Assembly: GCA_910587755.1 (NCBI GenBank)
Contig: CAJUNZ010000028.1
Coordinates: 1-29,944 of the forward strand
Direction of reading: 5' to 3'
Origin: an uncultured Acetatifactor sp.
Lineage (GTDB): Bacteria; Bacillota; Clostridia; Lachnospirales; Lachnospiraceae
DNA length: 29,944 nt
Part shown: positions 15,934-23,418 of the stretch, in pieces
Layout: each line of letters opens with the position of its first letter
How positions within the stretch are numbered: the first letter of the stretch is position 1
Notes under the pieces: generated by a model
Databases searched by the model: none
What the model was told of the DNA's origin: nothing
What the model saw: the letters and a program-made list of their open reading frames with translations, nothing else
Translations under genes and position numbers: made by a program

Positions 15934-16093
15934 TATCCCCTTATTACCTTTCCATTCCAATTCCCCGGCATGTCTTTCGTATCTTTCTTATGCTTATGCA
16001 TCTACTCTTTCATATATTTTGTTCACAATGCGTTTTCTTTTTTTAGTCCAGCTTCAAAAGTATTGGTACTTGTTTCATGCGTGATATAAGATT

Positions 16094-16134
16094 AGAGCGG
16101 GCCTGAAAACTCGAACAGATTTCAGACACGCTCT
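16094..16134. repeat. Imperfect inverted repeat between exporter and S66 peptidase genes
   Basis: AGAGCG (16094-16099) pairs with CGCTCT (16129-16134) and CTGAAA (16103-16108) with TTTCAG (16120-16125); the triplets between them are partly complementary, leaving an 11-nt loop. It follows the S66 gene in the minus direction by 17 nt but is not followed by a T-run there, so a terminator role is doubtful. It resembles the inverted ends of a small dispersed element. The rest of 15934-16093, the exporter's upstream region, is AT-rich without a clear promoter. Confidence 0.45.
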
Positions 16135-16151
16135 CAAGTTTTGCCATATTT

Positions 16152-17201
16152 TCACACATAGTGCATTTCCACTCGGATCTGGTTCCCCTTTACCGCCACT
16201 TCCCCCAGGCTTCCTGTCACCAGGGGCATCATGGGCGGCACATGCCCCAGATCCGCGTCCAGAACCACGGGCACATTCTTCCGGCCCGCCATCTCCAGGA
16301 ACGCTCCCCAGGCATCCAGGTTCATCATGGGCGCACCGTTCATGGGCCTTCCCACCAGAAAACCCTTCACATGCTCCAGCCACCCCGCCTCCTCCATCTG
16401 CCACATGGCCCGGCGGATGGCAAAGACATTCAGATCACAGGCCTCCAGGAACCAGATAATCCCGTCCTCCCTGTACCGCTCCACGAACTCTCTGGTTCTG
16501 TCAAAACGGGTTCCCAACAGGTTTACCAGGCAGTCCAGGCATCCCCCCAGAAGTCTCCCTCTGAAGCGCAGCTCTCCCTCCGCCAGCTCCTTACCCACAT
16601 AACAGCGCAGCAGGCGCTTTTCTGTCAGATGGTAGGGGGCAAAGGGCGCCTCCGGCCCTCTCAGAGATTCCCTCTCCCACATATCGTATCCCTCCACCAG
16701 GGCTCCGTCCCTGCCGCCTCGCCCGGTGAGAATGGAAAATGCGTCCTCCAGGGATTTATGCCAGGGTTCCATGCCAAAAGTTCCCGCGCAGGGCCCGTAC
16801 ACGGAAGCGGTGTCCGCCAGAGTGGCTAAAAGATAGGTCAGATTTGTGTTGTCGGAATATCCCATAAACCACACAGGCTCCCCCTGGGCCAGCTTTTGAA
16901 AATCCACATGGGGCAGAATCTCACACATAAGCTCCCCGCCCCCGCAGGAGATCAGACAGTCAGGCTCCTCTGAGAGAAACATGTCCATAACCTCCCGGCC
17001 GCATTTCTCCGGGGTGCTGCTGATGCCCACCCCCTCCTGGACATAGCAGTTGGGGCCGAACATCATCCGGTACCCCATACTCTGCCATTTTTCCACCGCG
17101 TGGTTAAATGCTTCTGCCCTGTAGTCTCCTCCGCCAAAACCGAAGGAAGGGGCCAGAAACCCAATGGTGCCTCCCTCCGGCAGAAATTTCGGATACCTCA
17201 T
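16152..17201 (-). CDS. S66 family peptidase (LD-carboxypeptidase / MccF-like)
   Basis: 349 aa, cytoplasmic serine peptidase of family S66, with the family's Ser-Glu-His set: nucleophile Ser116 in GYSDNTNL, Glu in WFLEACDLN, and His in DADLGHVPPMMPL. The N-terminal TIGFLAPSF and the SCGGGELMCEILPHVDF segment are typical. Family members remove the terminal D-Ala from murein tetrapeptides during recycling (LdcA) or inactivate microcin-C-type nucleotides (MccF); the sequence alone does not decide. ATG 17201 has AGGAGG 6 nt upstream. It lies 82 nt after lysA, in the same direction, and is probably the last gene of the long leftward cluster. Confidence 0.88.
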   Translation of the reverse strand: MRYPKFLPEGGTIGFLAPSFGFGGGDYRAEAFNHAVEKWQSMGYRMMFGPNCYVQEGVGISSTPEKCGREVMDMFLSEEPDCLISCGGGELMCEILPHVDFQKLAQGEPVWFMGYSDNTNLTYLLATLADTASVYGPCAGTFGMEPWHKSLEDAFSILTGRGGRDGALVEGYDMWERESLRGPEAPFAPYHLTEKRLLRCYVGKELAEGELRFRGRLLGGCLDCLVNLLGTRFDRTREFVERYREDGIIWFLEACDLNVFAIRRAMWQMEEAGWLEHVKGFLVGRPMNGAPMMNLDAWGAFLEMAGRKNVPVVLDADLGHVPPMMPLVTGSLGEVAVKGNQIRVEMHYV

Positions 17202-17283
17202 ACCAAACCTCCTGTCTCCTGCCCTGGATTACCTGCATATCTACCGATCCTGCCCCAGCCCTCTTTCCGACTTTGACACACGA

Positions 17284-18585
17284 TTACCCCCGTCCTGACT
17301 GCTCCTGTGCCTTCTGAGAGAAAATCTTTTCATACACCTCAAACCCATCCAGCGTGGCAAAGTAATCCCGGGGCGTCTCCGCCCGGCGGATCAGCTGTAC
17401 ACTCCCATCCTCCCTCAGGAGGAGTTCTGCAGAGCGCAGCTTTCCATTGTAATTGTATCCCATGGAAAATCCATGGGCCCCCGTGTCATGGATCGCCAGA
17501 TAGTCCCCGACCTGCACCTCCGGCAGCATCCTGTCAATGGCAAATTTGTCATTGTTCTCGCACAGGGAACCCACCACGTCATACTTGTGGTCACATGGCA
17601 TGTCCTCTTTTCCCAGCACCGTGATATGGTGGTAAGCGCCGTACATGGCCGGCCGCATCAGATTTACCGCACAGGCGTCCACCCCCACATAGTCCTTGTG
17701 AGTGTGCTTCTGGTGAATCGCCTCCGTGACCAGATGACCATAAGGTCCCGTCATAAAGCGGCCCAGCTCTGTGTACACCGCCACATCCCCCATCCCTGCG
17801 GGCTCCAGAACTTCCTGGTACACCTTTCTGACGCCCTCTCCGATCGCACGGATATCATTGGGCGTCTGGTCCGGATGGTAGGGAATCCCAATCCCCCCGG
17901 ACAGATTCACAAAAGCAATGTGCGCTCCGGTCTGGCGGGAAAGCTCCACCGCAAGCTCAAAAAGCTGCCTGGCCAGAGTGGGATAATACTCGTTGGTGAC
18001 GGTATTGCTGGCCAGGAAGGCGTGAATGCCAAAGTGCTCCACCCCTTTTTCCCGCAACATGCAAAATCCTTCAAACATCTGCTCCCTGGTAAATCCGTAC
18101 TTGGCATCCCCGGGATTGTCCATAATGTCCGTTCCCAGGGCAAAAGTTCCGCCCGGGTTAAAACGGCAGCTCAAAGTCCTGGGCAGGTATCCCAGTGTCC
18201 CTTCCAGGAACTCAATGTGGGAGATATCATCCAGGTTGATGGTGGCCCCAAGCTCTGCCGCCAGCCGAAACTCCTCCGCAGGCGTGTCGTTGGAGGAAAA
18301 CATAATATCCTCCCCCCTGACTCCCACGGCACTGCTGAGCATCAGCTCCGTACAGGAAGAGCAGTCACAGCCGCAGCCCTGCTCCTTCAGTATCCCCATC
18401 AAAAAAGGATTGGGGGACGCCTTCACGGCAAAAAACTCCTTATACCCTCTGTTCCAGGAAAACGCCTCCTGCAGCGCCCGGGCATTCTCGCGGATTCCCC
18501 TTTCATCATAGATGTGAAAAGGTGTGGGATATGTCTTCACCACTTCTTCAATCAGTTCCCTGGTGACAAAAGCCCTTTTTTTCAT
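17284..18585 (-). CDS. lysA: Diaminopimelate decarboxylase
   Basis: 433-aa fold III PLP decarboxylase that makes lysine from meso-diaminopimelate. PLP lysine Lys55 in FFAVKASPNP, the glycine-rich phosphate loop NLSGGIGIPY, the ELGR segment and the dimer-interface SLCENNDKFA block (family CE-x-x-D) are present. It is longer at its C-terminus than carboxynorspermidine decarboxylase, and the CEN-x-D form fits the clostridial LysA subgroup, so lysA is preferred. ATG 18585 has AGGAG 6 nt upstream. It is 28 nt after ung. There is no room for a lysine riboswitch directly upstream, so it depends on the ung-side transcript. Confidence 0.88.
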   Translation of the reverse strand: MKKRAFVTRELIEEVVKTYPTPFHIYDERGIRENARALQEAFSWNRGYKEFFAVKASPNPFLMGILKEQGCGCDCSSCTELMLSSAVGVRGEDIMFSSNDTPAEEFRLAAELGATINLDDISHIEFLEGTLGYLPRTLSCRFNPGGTFALGTDIMDNPGDAKYGFTREQMFEGFCMLREKGVEHFGIHAFLASNTVTNEYYPTLARQLFELAVELSRQTGAHIAFVNLSGGIGIPYHPDQTPNDIRAIGEGVRKVYQEVLEPAGMGDVAVYTELGRFMTGPYGHLVTEAIHQKHTHKDYVGVDACAVNLMRPAMYGAYHHITVLGKEDMPCDHKYDVVGSLCENNDKFAIDRMLPEVQVGDYLAIHDTGAHGFSMGYNYNGKLRSAELLLREDGSVQLIRRAETPRDYFATLDGFEVYEKIFSQKAQEQSGRG

Positions 18586-18613
18586 TCCGTTCTCCTATGC
18601 ACTCTCCTGAATG

Positions 18614-19288
18614 TCATACATTCTCAATCTGCCAGTCTATGGGCTCCAGCCCATTCTCCTGTAAAAACTCATTGGTCTTCCCAAAAGGCCTGCTGCCGAA
18701 AAATCCATTGTGGGCAGACAGGGGACTGGGATGGGCCGCCGTGAGAATCAGATGCTTCGGATTGTTGAGCATCTTCTTTTTCGTCTGGGCAGGACGTCCC
18801 CAGAGGATGAAGACTATGGGTCTGTCCTGTTTGTTCAGGGCACGAATGGCCGCGTCCGTAAACTCCTCCCATCCCTTTCCTTTGTGGGAATTAGCCATAT
18901 GGGCCCGCACTGTCAGCACCGTATTGAGCATCAGCACCCCCTGCTTGGCCCATTTTACCAGATAGCCGTTGTTGGGAATCTCACAACCCAGATCCTCCCG
19001 CAGCTCCTTGTAGATGTTCACAAGGGAGGGAGGAACCGCCACATCCGGCTTTACGGAAAAGCACAGTCCATGGGCCTGTCCTACATTGTGGTAAGGATCC
19101 TGTCCCAGTATAACCACCTTAACCTTGCTCAGGGGCGTCAGGTGGAACGCATTAAAAATGTCGTCCGCCGGCGGGAAGACCTGAGTGGTATTGTACTCTT
19201 CCTTCACAAACTCATATAATTCCTTGTAATACGCCTTGTTAAATTCCTCTCCCAGCTCATCCAGCCAGTCATTCTCAATCATGCCCAT
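18614..19288 (-). CDS. ung: Uracil-DNA glycosylase (family 1)
   Basis: 224-aa base-excision repair enzyme removing uracil from DNA. Catalytic motif GQDPYHNVGQAHG (Asp64, His67), uracil pocket MLNTVLTVRAHMANSH, and the minor-groove loop HPSPLSAHNGF are intact; length matches the family. ATG 19288 has AAGGA 8 nt upstream; an in-frame TTG at 19312 is not needed. It sits 94 nt after hisF, a gap with a 7-bp stem (GGCGTCC/GGGCGCC) but no T-run, and 28 nt before lysA. Confidence 0.97.
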   Translation of the reverse strand: MGMIENDWLDELGEEFNKAYYKELYEFVKEEYNTTQVFPPADDIFNAFHLTPLSKVKVVILGQDPYHNVGQAHGLCFSVKPDVAVPPSLVNIYKELREDLGCEIPNNGYLVKWAKQGVLMLNTVLTVRAHMANSHKGKGWEEFTDAAIRALNKQDRPIVFILWGRPAQTKKKMLNNPKHLILTAAHPSPLSAHNGFFGSRPFGKTNEFLQENGLEPIDWQIENV

Positions 19289-19382
19289 AAGTACATCCTT
19301 CCTTCCTGCCAAATATTAGGTCCTTTTCCGGCGCCCGGTATTTCGGTGGACGCCACATATCAGAAAAGATCAGGAAAAAGGG

Positions 19383-20141
19383 TCACAGCCGCACACTGAC
19401 ACCCTTTTCCCGCAGGTATGTTTTTACCTGACGTATCTCAAGCTCCCTGTAGTGGAACAGGGATGCCGCCAATACCGCATCCGCGCCCCCCTGGGAAAAA
19501 GCCTCATAAAAATGTTCCAGTGTCCCTGCGCCGCCGGAGGCGATCACAGGAATTCCCACCGCTTCGGACACTGCCCTGGTCAATTCCAGGTCATACCCGG
19601 CTCTGGTGCCGTCACCGTCCATGCTGGTCAACAGGATCTCCCCCGCCCCCAGCGCTTCCACCCTGACGGCCCATTCCACCGCATCCATCCCTGTGTCCAG
19701 GCGCCCGCCGTTCTTATAGACCGACCATCCCCCCTGGGAACGCCGCCTGGCGTCAATGGCAGCCACCACACACTGACAGCCGAATTTATCCGCCGCCTCC
19801 GAGATCAGACGGGGATTCTCTATAGCCGCCGAGTTCACGGATATCTTGTCCGCTCCTTCCCTGAGTATGGCCCTGAAATCCTCCACACTGCGGATGCCGC
19901 CCCCCACGGTAAAGGGAATAAACAGTTTTTCCGCCACCTGCCTGACCCAGTCAAGCTGCGTGGCCCGTATGTCCGAAGAAGCCGTAATATCCAGAAATAC
20001 CACCTCATCCGCCCCCGCGCTGTCATAGGCGGCGGCAGTATCCGCAGGATCCCCCGCATCCCTCAGATTTACAAAATTGACACCTTTTACCACTCTCCCG
20101 TCCTTGATATCCAGACAGGGAATGACCCTCTTCGTATGCAT
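19383..20141 (-). CDS. hisF: Imidazole glycerol phosphate synthase, cyclase subunit
   Basis: 252-aa TIM barrel. Uses ammonia from HisH and PRFAR to make imidazole glycerol phosphate and AICAR. Catalytic Asp11 in PCLDIKDGRVVKG and the second Asp in LLTSMDGDGT are in place, together with both phosphate loops (VGGGIRS, ASGGAGT). ATG 20141 follows AAGGGGG by 7 nt; the open frame begins at an unneeded TTG 20147. It is 12 nt after hisH, as expected for partners. The rest of the histidine genes are not in this window. Confidence 0.96.
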   Translation of the reverse strand: MHTKRVIPCLDIKDGRVVKGVNFVNLRDAGDPADTAAAYDSAGADEVVFLDITASSDIRATQLDWVRQVAEKLFIPFTVGGGIRSVEDFRAILREGADKISVNSAAIENPRLISEAADKFGCQCVVAAIDARRRSQGGWSVYKNGGRLDTGMDAVEWAVRVEALGAGEILLTSMDGDGTRAGYDLELTRAVSEAVGIPVIASGGAGTLEHFYEAFSQGGADAVLAASLFHYRELEIRQVKTYLREKGVSVRL

Positions 20142-20153
20142 TCCCAATCCCCC

Positions 20154-20774
20154 TTAAGCCTTTCCCCCACAGCAGTCCACAAAATTCCTCAGAATCCCCA
20201 TGCCCACATGGGAGCTTTTCTCCGGGTGAAACTGGCATGCGAACACATTGCCCTTTTCCACCGCGGCGTGGATATGTACCCCGTACTCCGTCTCCGCCGT
20301 GACAATGCCTTCTTCCTCTGCCTGCAGATAATAGGAATGCACAAAATACACACAGGAGTCCCCGCCAAGTCCCTGGAACAGCCTGCCGGGACGGGGGAAG
20401 CTCAGATTGTTCCACCCCATATGGGGAACTTTAAGCCCTCCCCCGGAAGGAATCCGCAGGATCTTACCTTTCAGAATATGAAGCCCCTCCACGCCGGGAC
20501 TCTCCTCACTGCTGTCAAACAGCAGCTGCAGTCCCAGGCAGATTCCCAGAAATGGAATCTCCCTGTCCACTGCCTCCCTTATTACTTCCGCCAGCCCGAA
20601 AGAGTGCAGTTTCTCCATGGCGTCCCCAAAGGCTCCCACCCCCGGCAGCACCACACCTTCCGCTCCCAGGATCCGCGCCGGATCCCTGGTCACGGCCGTC
20701 TCCTGCCCCAGATGGGCCAGGGCCCTCTCTACGCTTTTAATATTGCCCGCATCATAGTCAACCACTGCAATCAT
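20154..20774 (-). CDS. hisH: Imidazole glycerol phosphate synthase, glutaminase subunit
   Basis: 206-aa class I glutamine amidotransferase feeding ammonia to HisF. Nucleophile Cys79 in LGICLGLQLLF, the PGVGAF oxyanion segment, and the His/Glu of FHPEKS complete the triad; KVPHMGWNN is typical. ATG 20774 gives the canonical MIAVVDYDAGNIKS start with GGAG 9 nt upstream. A GTG at 20795 would overlap the upstream stop as GTGA, and could allow coupling, but has no ribosome site. Confidence 0.96.
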   Translation of the reverse strand: MIAVVDYDAGNIKSVERALAHLGQETAVTRDPARILGAEGVVLPGVGAFGDAMEKLHSFGLAEVIREAVDREIPFLGICLGLQLLFDSSEESPGVEGLHILKGKILRIPSGGGLKVPHMGWNNLSFPRPGRLFQGLGGDSCVYFVHSYYLQAEEEGIVTAETEYGVHIHAAVEKGNVFACQFHPEKSSHVGMGILRNFVDCCGGKA

Positions 20775-20791
20775 ATCCGCACACTCCGCAA

Positions 20792-22441
20792 TCACTGGTT
20801 ATCCACAAATCCCCCCTGCCCGGTCTCCGCCTCCTCAGGCAGCTCATCCGGCAGTATGTCCGTCGTTTCCTCTTTCTCAGGCGCCGGTGTCTCCACCTTG
20901 CCCCAGGAGCCGTAGGATCCTCCCTCCGCCAGAGCGGTGACAATCCTGGTGTACTCAAAGTCACTCTCCACCGCTGCAATCTCCAGGGCCTGGGCTTCTG
21001 TAATGCCGTATTTCTCGCTCAGAATGCTCAAAATAAGTGCATACCCGTCATATACCTCGGCCACCGCCTCCCACTGAGACGCATATTTGTGCAGCTCCGG
21101 ATAGTCATTCACAGACTGGATCAGGCTGTCCAGGGCTTTCACCTCAGAGCCGTCCTCCACGAACATCTCATACTCCCGCAGCCAGAGCTTCATGCGGAGG
21201 ATGCTCTCTGACTTCACATACATCATCTCCTCTGTCTCGCTGCGGTCCCTGCCGTAGAGGTTCAGATAACAGCCTTCATAGTCCCCTGCTTTATAGGCAT
21301 CTTTTGCGGCCTGCTTATTCCCAAATCCTATGGAAAGGTATACAAATATCAACAAAACGGCTCCGAAAGAAGCGCCCAGAAGCGCAATGGGCAGCACCTT
21401 CTTAAAGCTCAGCCGCCTTCCCGGAACCTCCGGCTCCTTCTCCTTTGGCTTCTTTTCCTTCTTGGGCTTGGGAGGCTTAGGCGCCTTGGGAGCCTTTTTC
21501 TTCGGGGGCTTTTTCGCCTTTTTCTTGGCCTTCTTCTTGTCCTTCCCCTTCGATGCAGCCTTCTTATCTTCCTCTCCCAGGGCCTTCAGAATCTCCTGGT
21601 TCTCCTCTGAGAGCAGGATATCTTCATTCTCCGGAATGGGCTCCAGATCTTCCTCCTCTTCCTCTTCCATCAGGAAAGAGATGGCCTTGGACAAAAAATT
21701 CTGCTTTTTCTCCTTGGGTTTCTTCTTCTCTCCGATATCCGGAAAAAGATCGTCCACCTGGTCCATGTCAATGGCCATCACATCCGGCTCCAACAGGTCG
21801 GGAACCACTCCCCCTGTCTCCGCCTTGCCCAGGGGCACCTCTATCACATCTTCCGGCCCGGAACCTCTTCGGCCTCCCAGCGCTCCCGCCCCGGAGACAA
21901 TATCGTCCAGCGCTTCCCGGTCAAAGGACACGTCCGTCCTGCCTTTCCCGCCCTTCTTTTTCTTGCCGGCGGCCTTTGCAGCTTTGGCCTCTTCCCTGGC
22001 AGCCTTTTTGGCAGCTTTTTTAGCCGCCTTCTCCTCCCTGCGCAGGGCGCGCTGCTTTTTCTTGTCCGAAACATCCCCTGTCCCGGCTCCCTCTATGTCC
22101 GCCAGCAGTCTGTCGGCAGGGCTCTCCCCGGGGGCATAGCCCTCCGTGTCCAATCTCCCCTCCTGGATCGTCTCATTCCTGTCAGATTTCTGCAGCATAT
22201 CCTGAATGTCCTGCAGGTCGCTGTCGTCCTCTCCCTCAAGCATGTCAAGCAGATCCCCCTCCGCCTGGCTTCCCTGGGACTCCACACGACTCTGGGACAA
22301 AAAAGCCGCAATGTCATCTTCGGTCATGCCGGCCAGGGCGTCCATGCCCGGAGCCTGAGACTCCTTCTCCTCCGCTTTTTCCGCTTTTCCTGCAGGTTCC
22401 CCGCTCATGGGGCTGTCCTGATACTCTTCTCCCGAAGGCAT
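20792..22441 (-). CDS. Lys/Glu-rich single-pass membrane protein, function unknown
   Basis: 549 aa, not recognised as a named family. Residues 1-348 are hydrophilic and low in complexity: acidic stretches (EGEDDSDLQDIQDML, MEEEEEEDLEPIPENEDIL) alternate with Lys/Ala blocks (about 135-168) and a Lys/Pro tract (about 295-345). One membrane helix at 349-373 (VLPIALLGASFGAVLLIFVYLSIGF) is followed by about 175 residues of helical, TPR-like character (AAKDAYKAGDYEGCYLNLYGR) and an acidic tail. The positive-inside rule puts the Lys tract in the cytoplasm and the C-terminal part outside. The start at 22441 has GGAGGG 6 nt upstream. Its stop is 17 nt from the hisH ATG. Possible scaffold linking nucleic acid or ribosomes to the membrane; that is a guess. 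Confidence 0.85.
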   Translation of the reverse strand: MPSGEEYQDSPMSGEPAGKAEKAEEKESQAPGMDALAGMTEDDIAAFLSQSRVESQGSQAEGDLLDMLEGEDDSDLQDIQDMLQKSDRNETIQEGRLDTEGYAPGESPADRLLADIEGAGTGDVSDKKKQRALRREEKAAKKAAKKAAREEAKAAKAAGKKKKGGKGRTDVSFDREALDDIVSGAGALGGRRGSGPEDVIEVPLGKAETGGVVPDLLEPDVMAIDMDQVDDLFPDIGEKKKPKEKKQNFLSKAISFLMEEEEEEDLEPIPENEDILLSEENQEILKALGEEDKKAASKGKDKKKAKKKAKKPPKKKAPKAPKPPKPKKEKKPKEKEPEVPGRRLSFKKVLPIALLGASFGAVLLIFVYLSIGFGNKQAAKDAYKAGDYEGCYLNLYGRDRSETEEMMYVKSESILRMKLWLREYEMFVEDGSEVKALDSLIQSVNDYPELHKYASQWEAVAEVYDGYALILSILSEKYGITEAQALEIAAVESDFEYTRIVTALAEGGSYGSWGKVETPAPEKEETTDILPDELPEEAETGQGGFVDNQ

Positions 22442-22494
22442 ATTTTTCCCTCCAATTCCTCATTTCCGGCGGCTCCCGCCGCAGATACAGTTTA

Positions 22495-23310
22495 TCACAG
22501 CCGGCACAGCCAATCAACCGCATTTTGCGGAATCCCACAGCCTTTTCCGGAAAGATTTTCGTCCAGCTGGTACAGTTCCTCATTCACCCTGGCGAAAAAA
22601 GCCTTCTGATTCAGAAATGCTGCCTTTTCAAAAGGCCACCGCACCACCGACGGAAACCTCATTCCCACCCCAAGTTCCAGAACCAGAAGCTTCCGGTTCA
22701 GCGTTCCCTGGAGCCATTTGGTGTACATATGCCACTGATCCAGATAGCCCTTTTCATCATATTCTTCCCCATAGACATTATTCAGCACCAGGGAAGAACC
22801 GCACCTGGGACACTGCCCCAGAAAGGACTTCACCTCCGGGGAAAAATGCCCCTGATACAGCTCTTCCATGGCCCGGTTGAGCTTCTCCCCATCCTCACGG
22901 GACAGTTCTTCCAGCTCCCCATCCCCCAGTATACACTGCTTCCTGAGGATGGAACCACAGGGCATCACAAGCCTTCCCTCCCTCCAGGGAGTGCGGGCAA
23001 TCTGACTGTTGGTGGACACGGATACCACAAAATAATTTTTCCCTTCCAGAAGCCCGGCCAGCTTCCTCAAGGCATGAGCTTCCGGGGTGTCCCCGCCTTC
23101 CAGGCCGGACAGCCTGCCCCGGCAGTACTCCTTCCAGGCCGGCACAAGCCATCCAAGCCCGGCTTTCTTAAGCGTCTCCTGTCCGTTTTGGTACTCGCTG
23201 CTGCGCCCCAGGGCTTTCCCGCCGTCAAACTCTTCCCCCAGACCTGCCAGAATCATGTCCGCCTGCCCCAGCTTCTCCAGGCAAACTTCCGTCCCTTTCT
23301 CTATTTCCAT
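22495..23310 (-). CDS. Divergent SIR2 (sirtuin)-like protein
   Basis: About 271 aa from ATG 23310 (an upstream ATG at 23358 is possible; neither has a strong ribosome site). The C-terminal third matches the sirtuin Rossmann end: LLVLELGVGMRFPSVVRWPFEKAAFLNQ followed by FFARVNEELYQL. Two Cys pairs, Cys118/Cys126 and Cys167/Cys170 (CPRCG), fit a structural zinc site in the normal place. However the N-terminal NAD-binding GAGxS loop is replaced by ILAGLGEEFDGG, and the usual TQN-x-D motif reads VSTNSQI, without the Asp. NAD binding or catalysis may be lost or altered. It lies 53 nt before the Lys-rich protein gene, and both may be co-transcribed. Confidence 0.55.
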   Translation of the reverse strand: MEIEKGTEVCLEKLGQADMILAGLGEEFDGGKALGRSSEYQNGQETLKKAGLGWLVPAWKEYCRGRLSGLEGGDTPEAHALRKLAGLLEGKNYFVVSVSTNSQIARTPWREGRLVMPCGSILRKQCILGDGELEELSREDGEKLNRAMEELYQGHFSPEVKSFLGQCPRCGSSLVLNNVYGEEYDEKGYLDQWHMYTKWLQGTLNRKLLVLELGVGMRFPSVVRWPFEKAAFLNQKAFFARVNEELYQLDENLSGKGCGIPQNAVDWLCRL

Positions 23311-23382
23311 ATCTGTATTCCGTTCTCCCGCTCCGATTCTTCGCCGCCGCGCCTCCATGGCGGCGTGCTCTCTTATAAGGTA

Positions 23383-23411
23383 AAAAAGCTGGGATGCCGT
23401 CCCAGCTTTTT
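23383..23411. terminator. Strong terminator between cheV and the sirtuin-like gene
   Basis: AAAAAGCTGGGA (23383-23394) pairs perfectly with TCCCAGCTTTTT (23400-23411) around a TGCCG loop. On the minus strand it ends in a run of T and lies 7 nt after the cheV stop, so it ends cheV. It is symmetrical and could work in both directions. It also implies that the leftward cluster must have its own promoter in 23311-23382, where I see no good hexamers. Confidence 0.88.
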
Positions 23412-23418
23412 AAGACCC

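Noticed and set aside
13974..15960. tRNA-Leu as an integration site for the AT-rich exporter
   Set aside because: Integrases normally use the tRNA 3' end, which faces away from the exporter; no integrase and no repeat of the tRNA end was seen.
18586..18613. Lysine riboswitch before lysA
   Set aside because: The gap to ung is only 28 nt and holds just a ribosome site.
21420..21560. Lys/Pro codon tract as a DNA-level satellite repeat
   Set aside because: The repetition is in the amino-acid blocks and codons vary, so it is a low-complexity protein segment and not a tandem DNA repeat.
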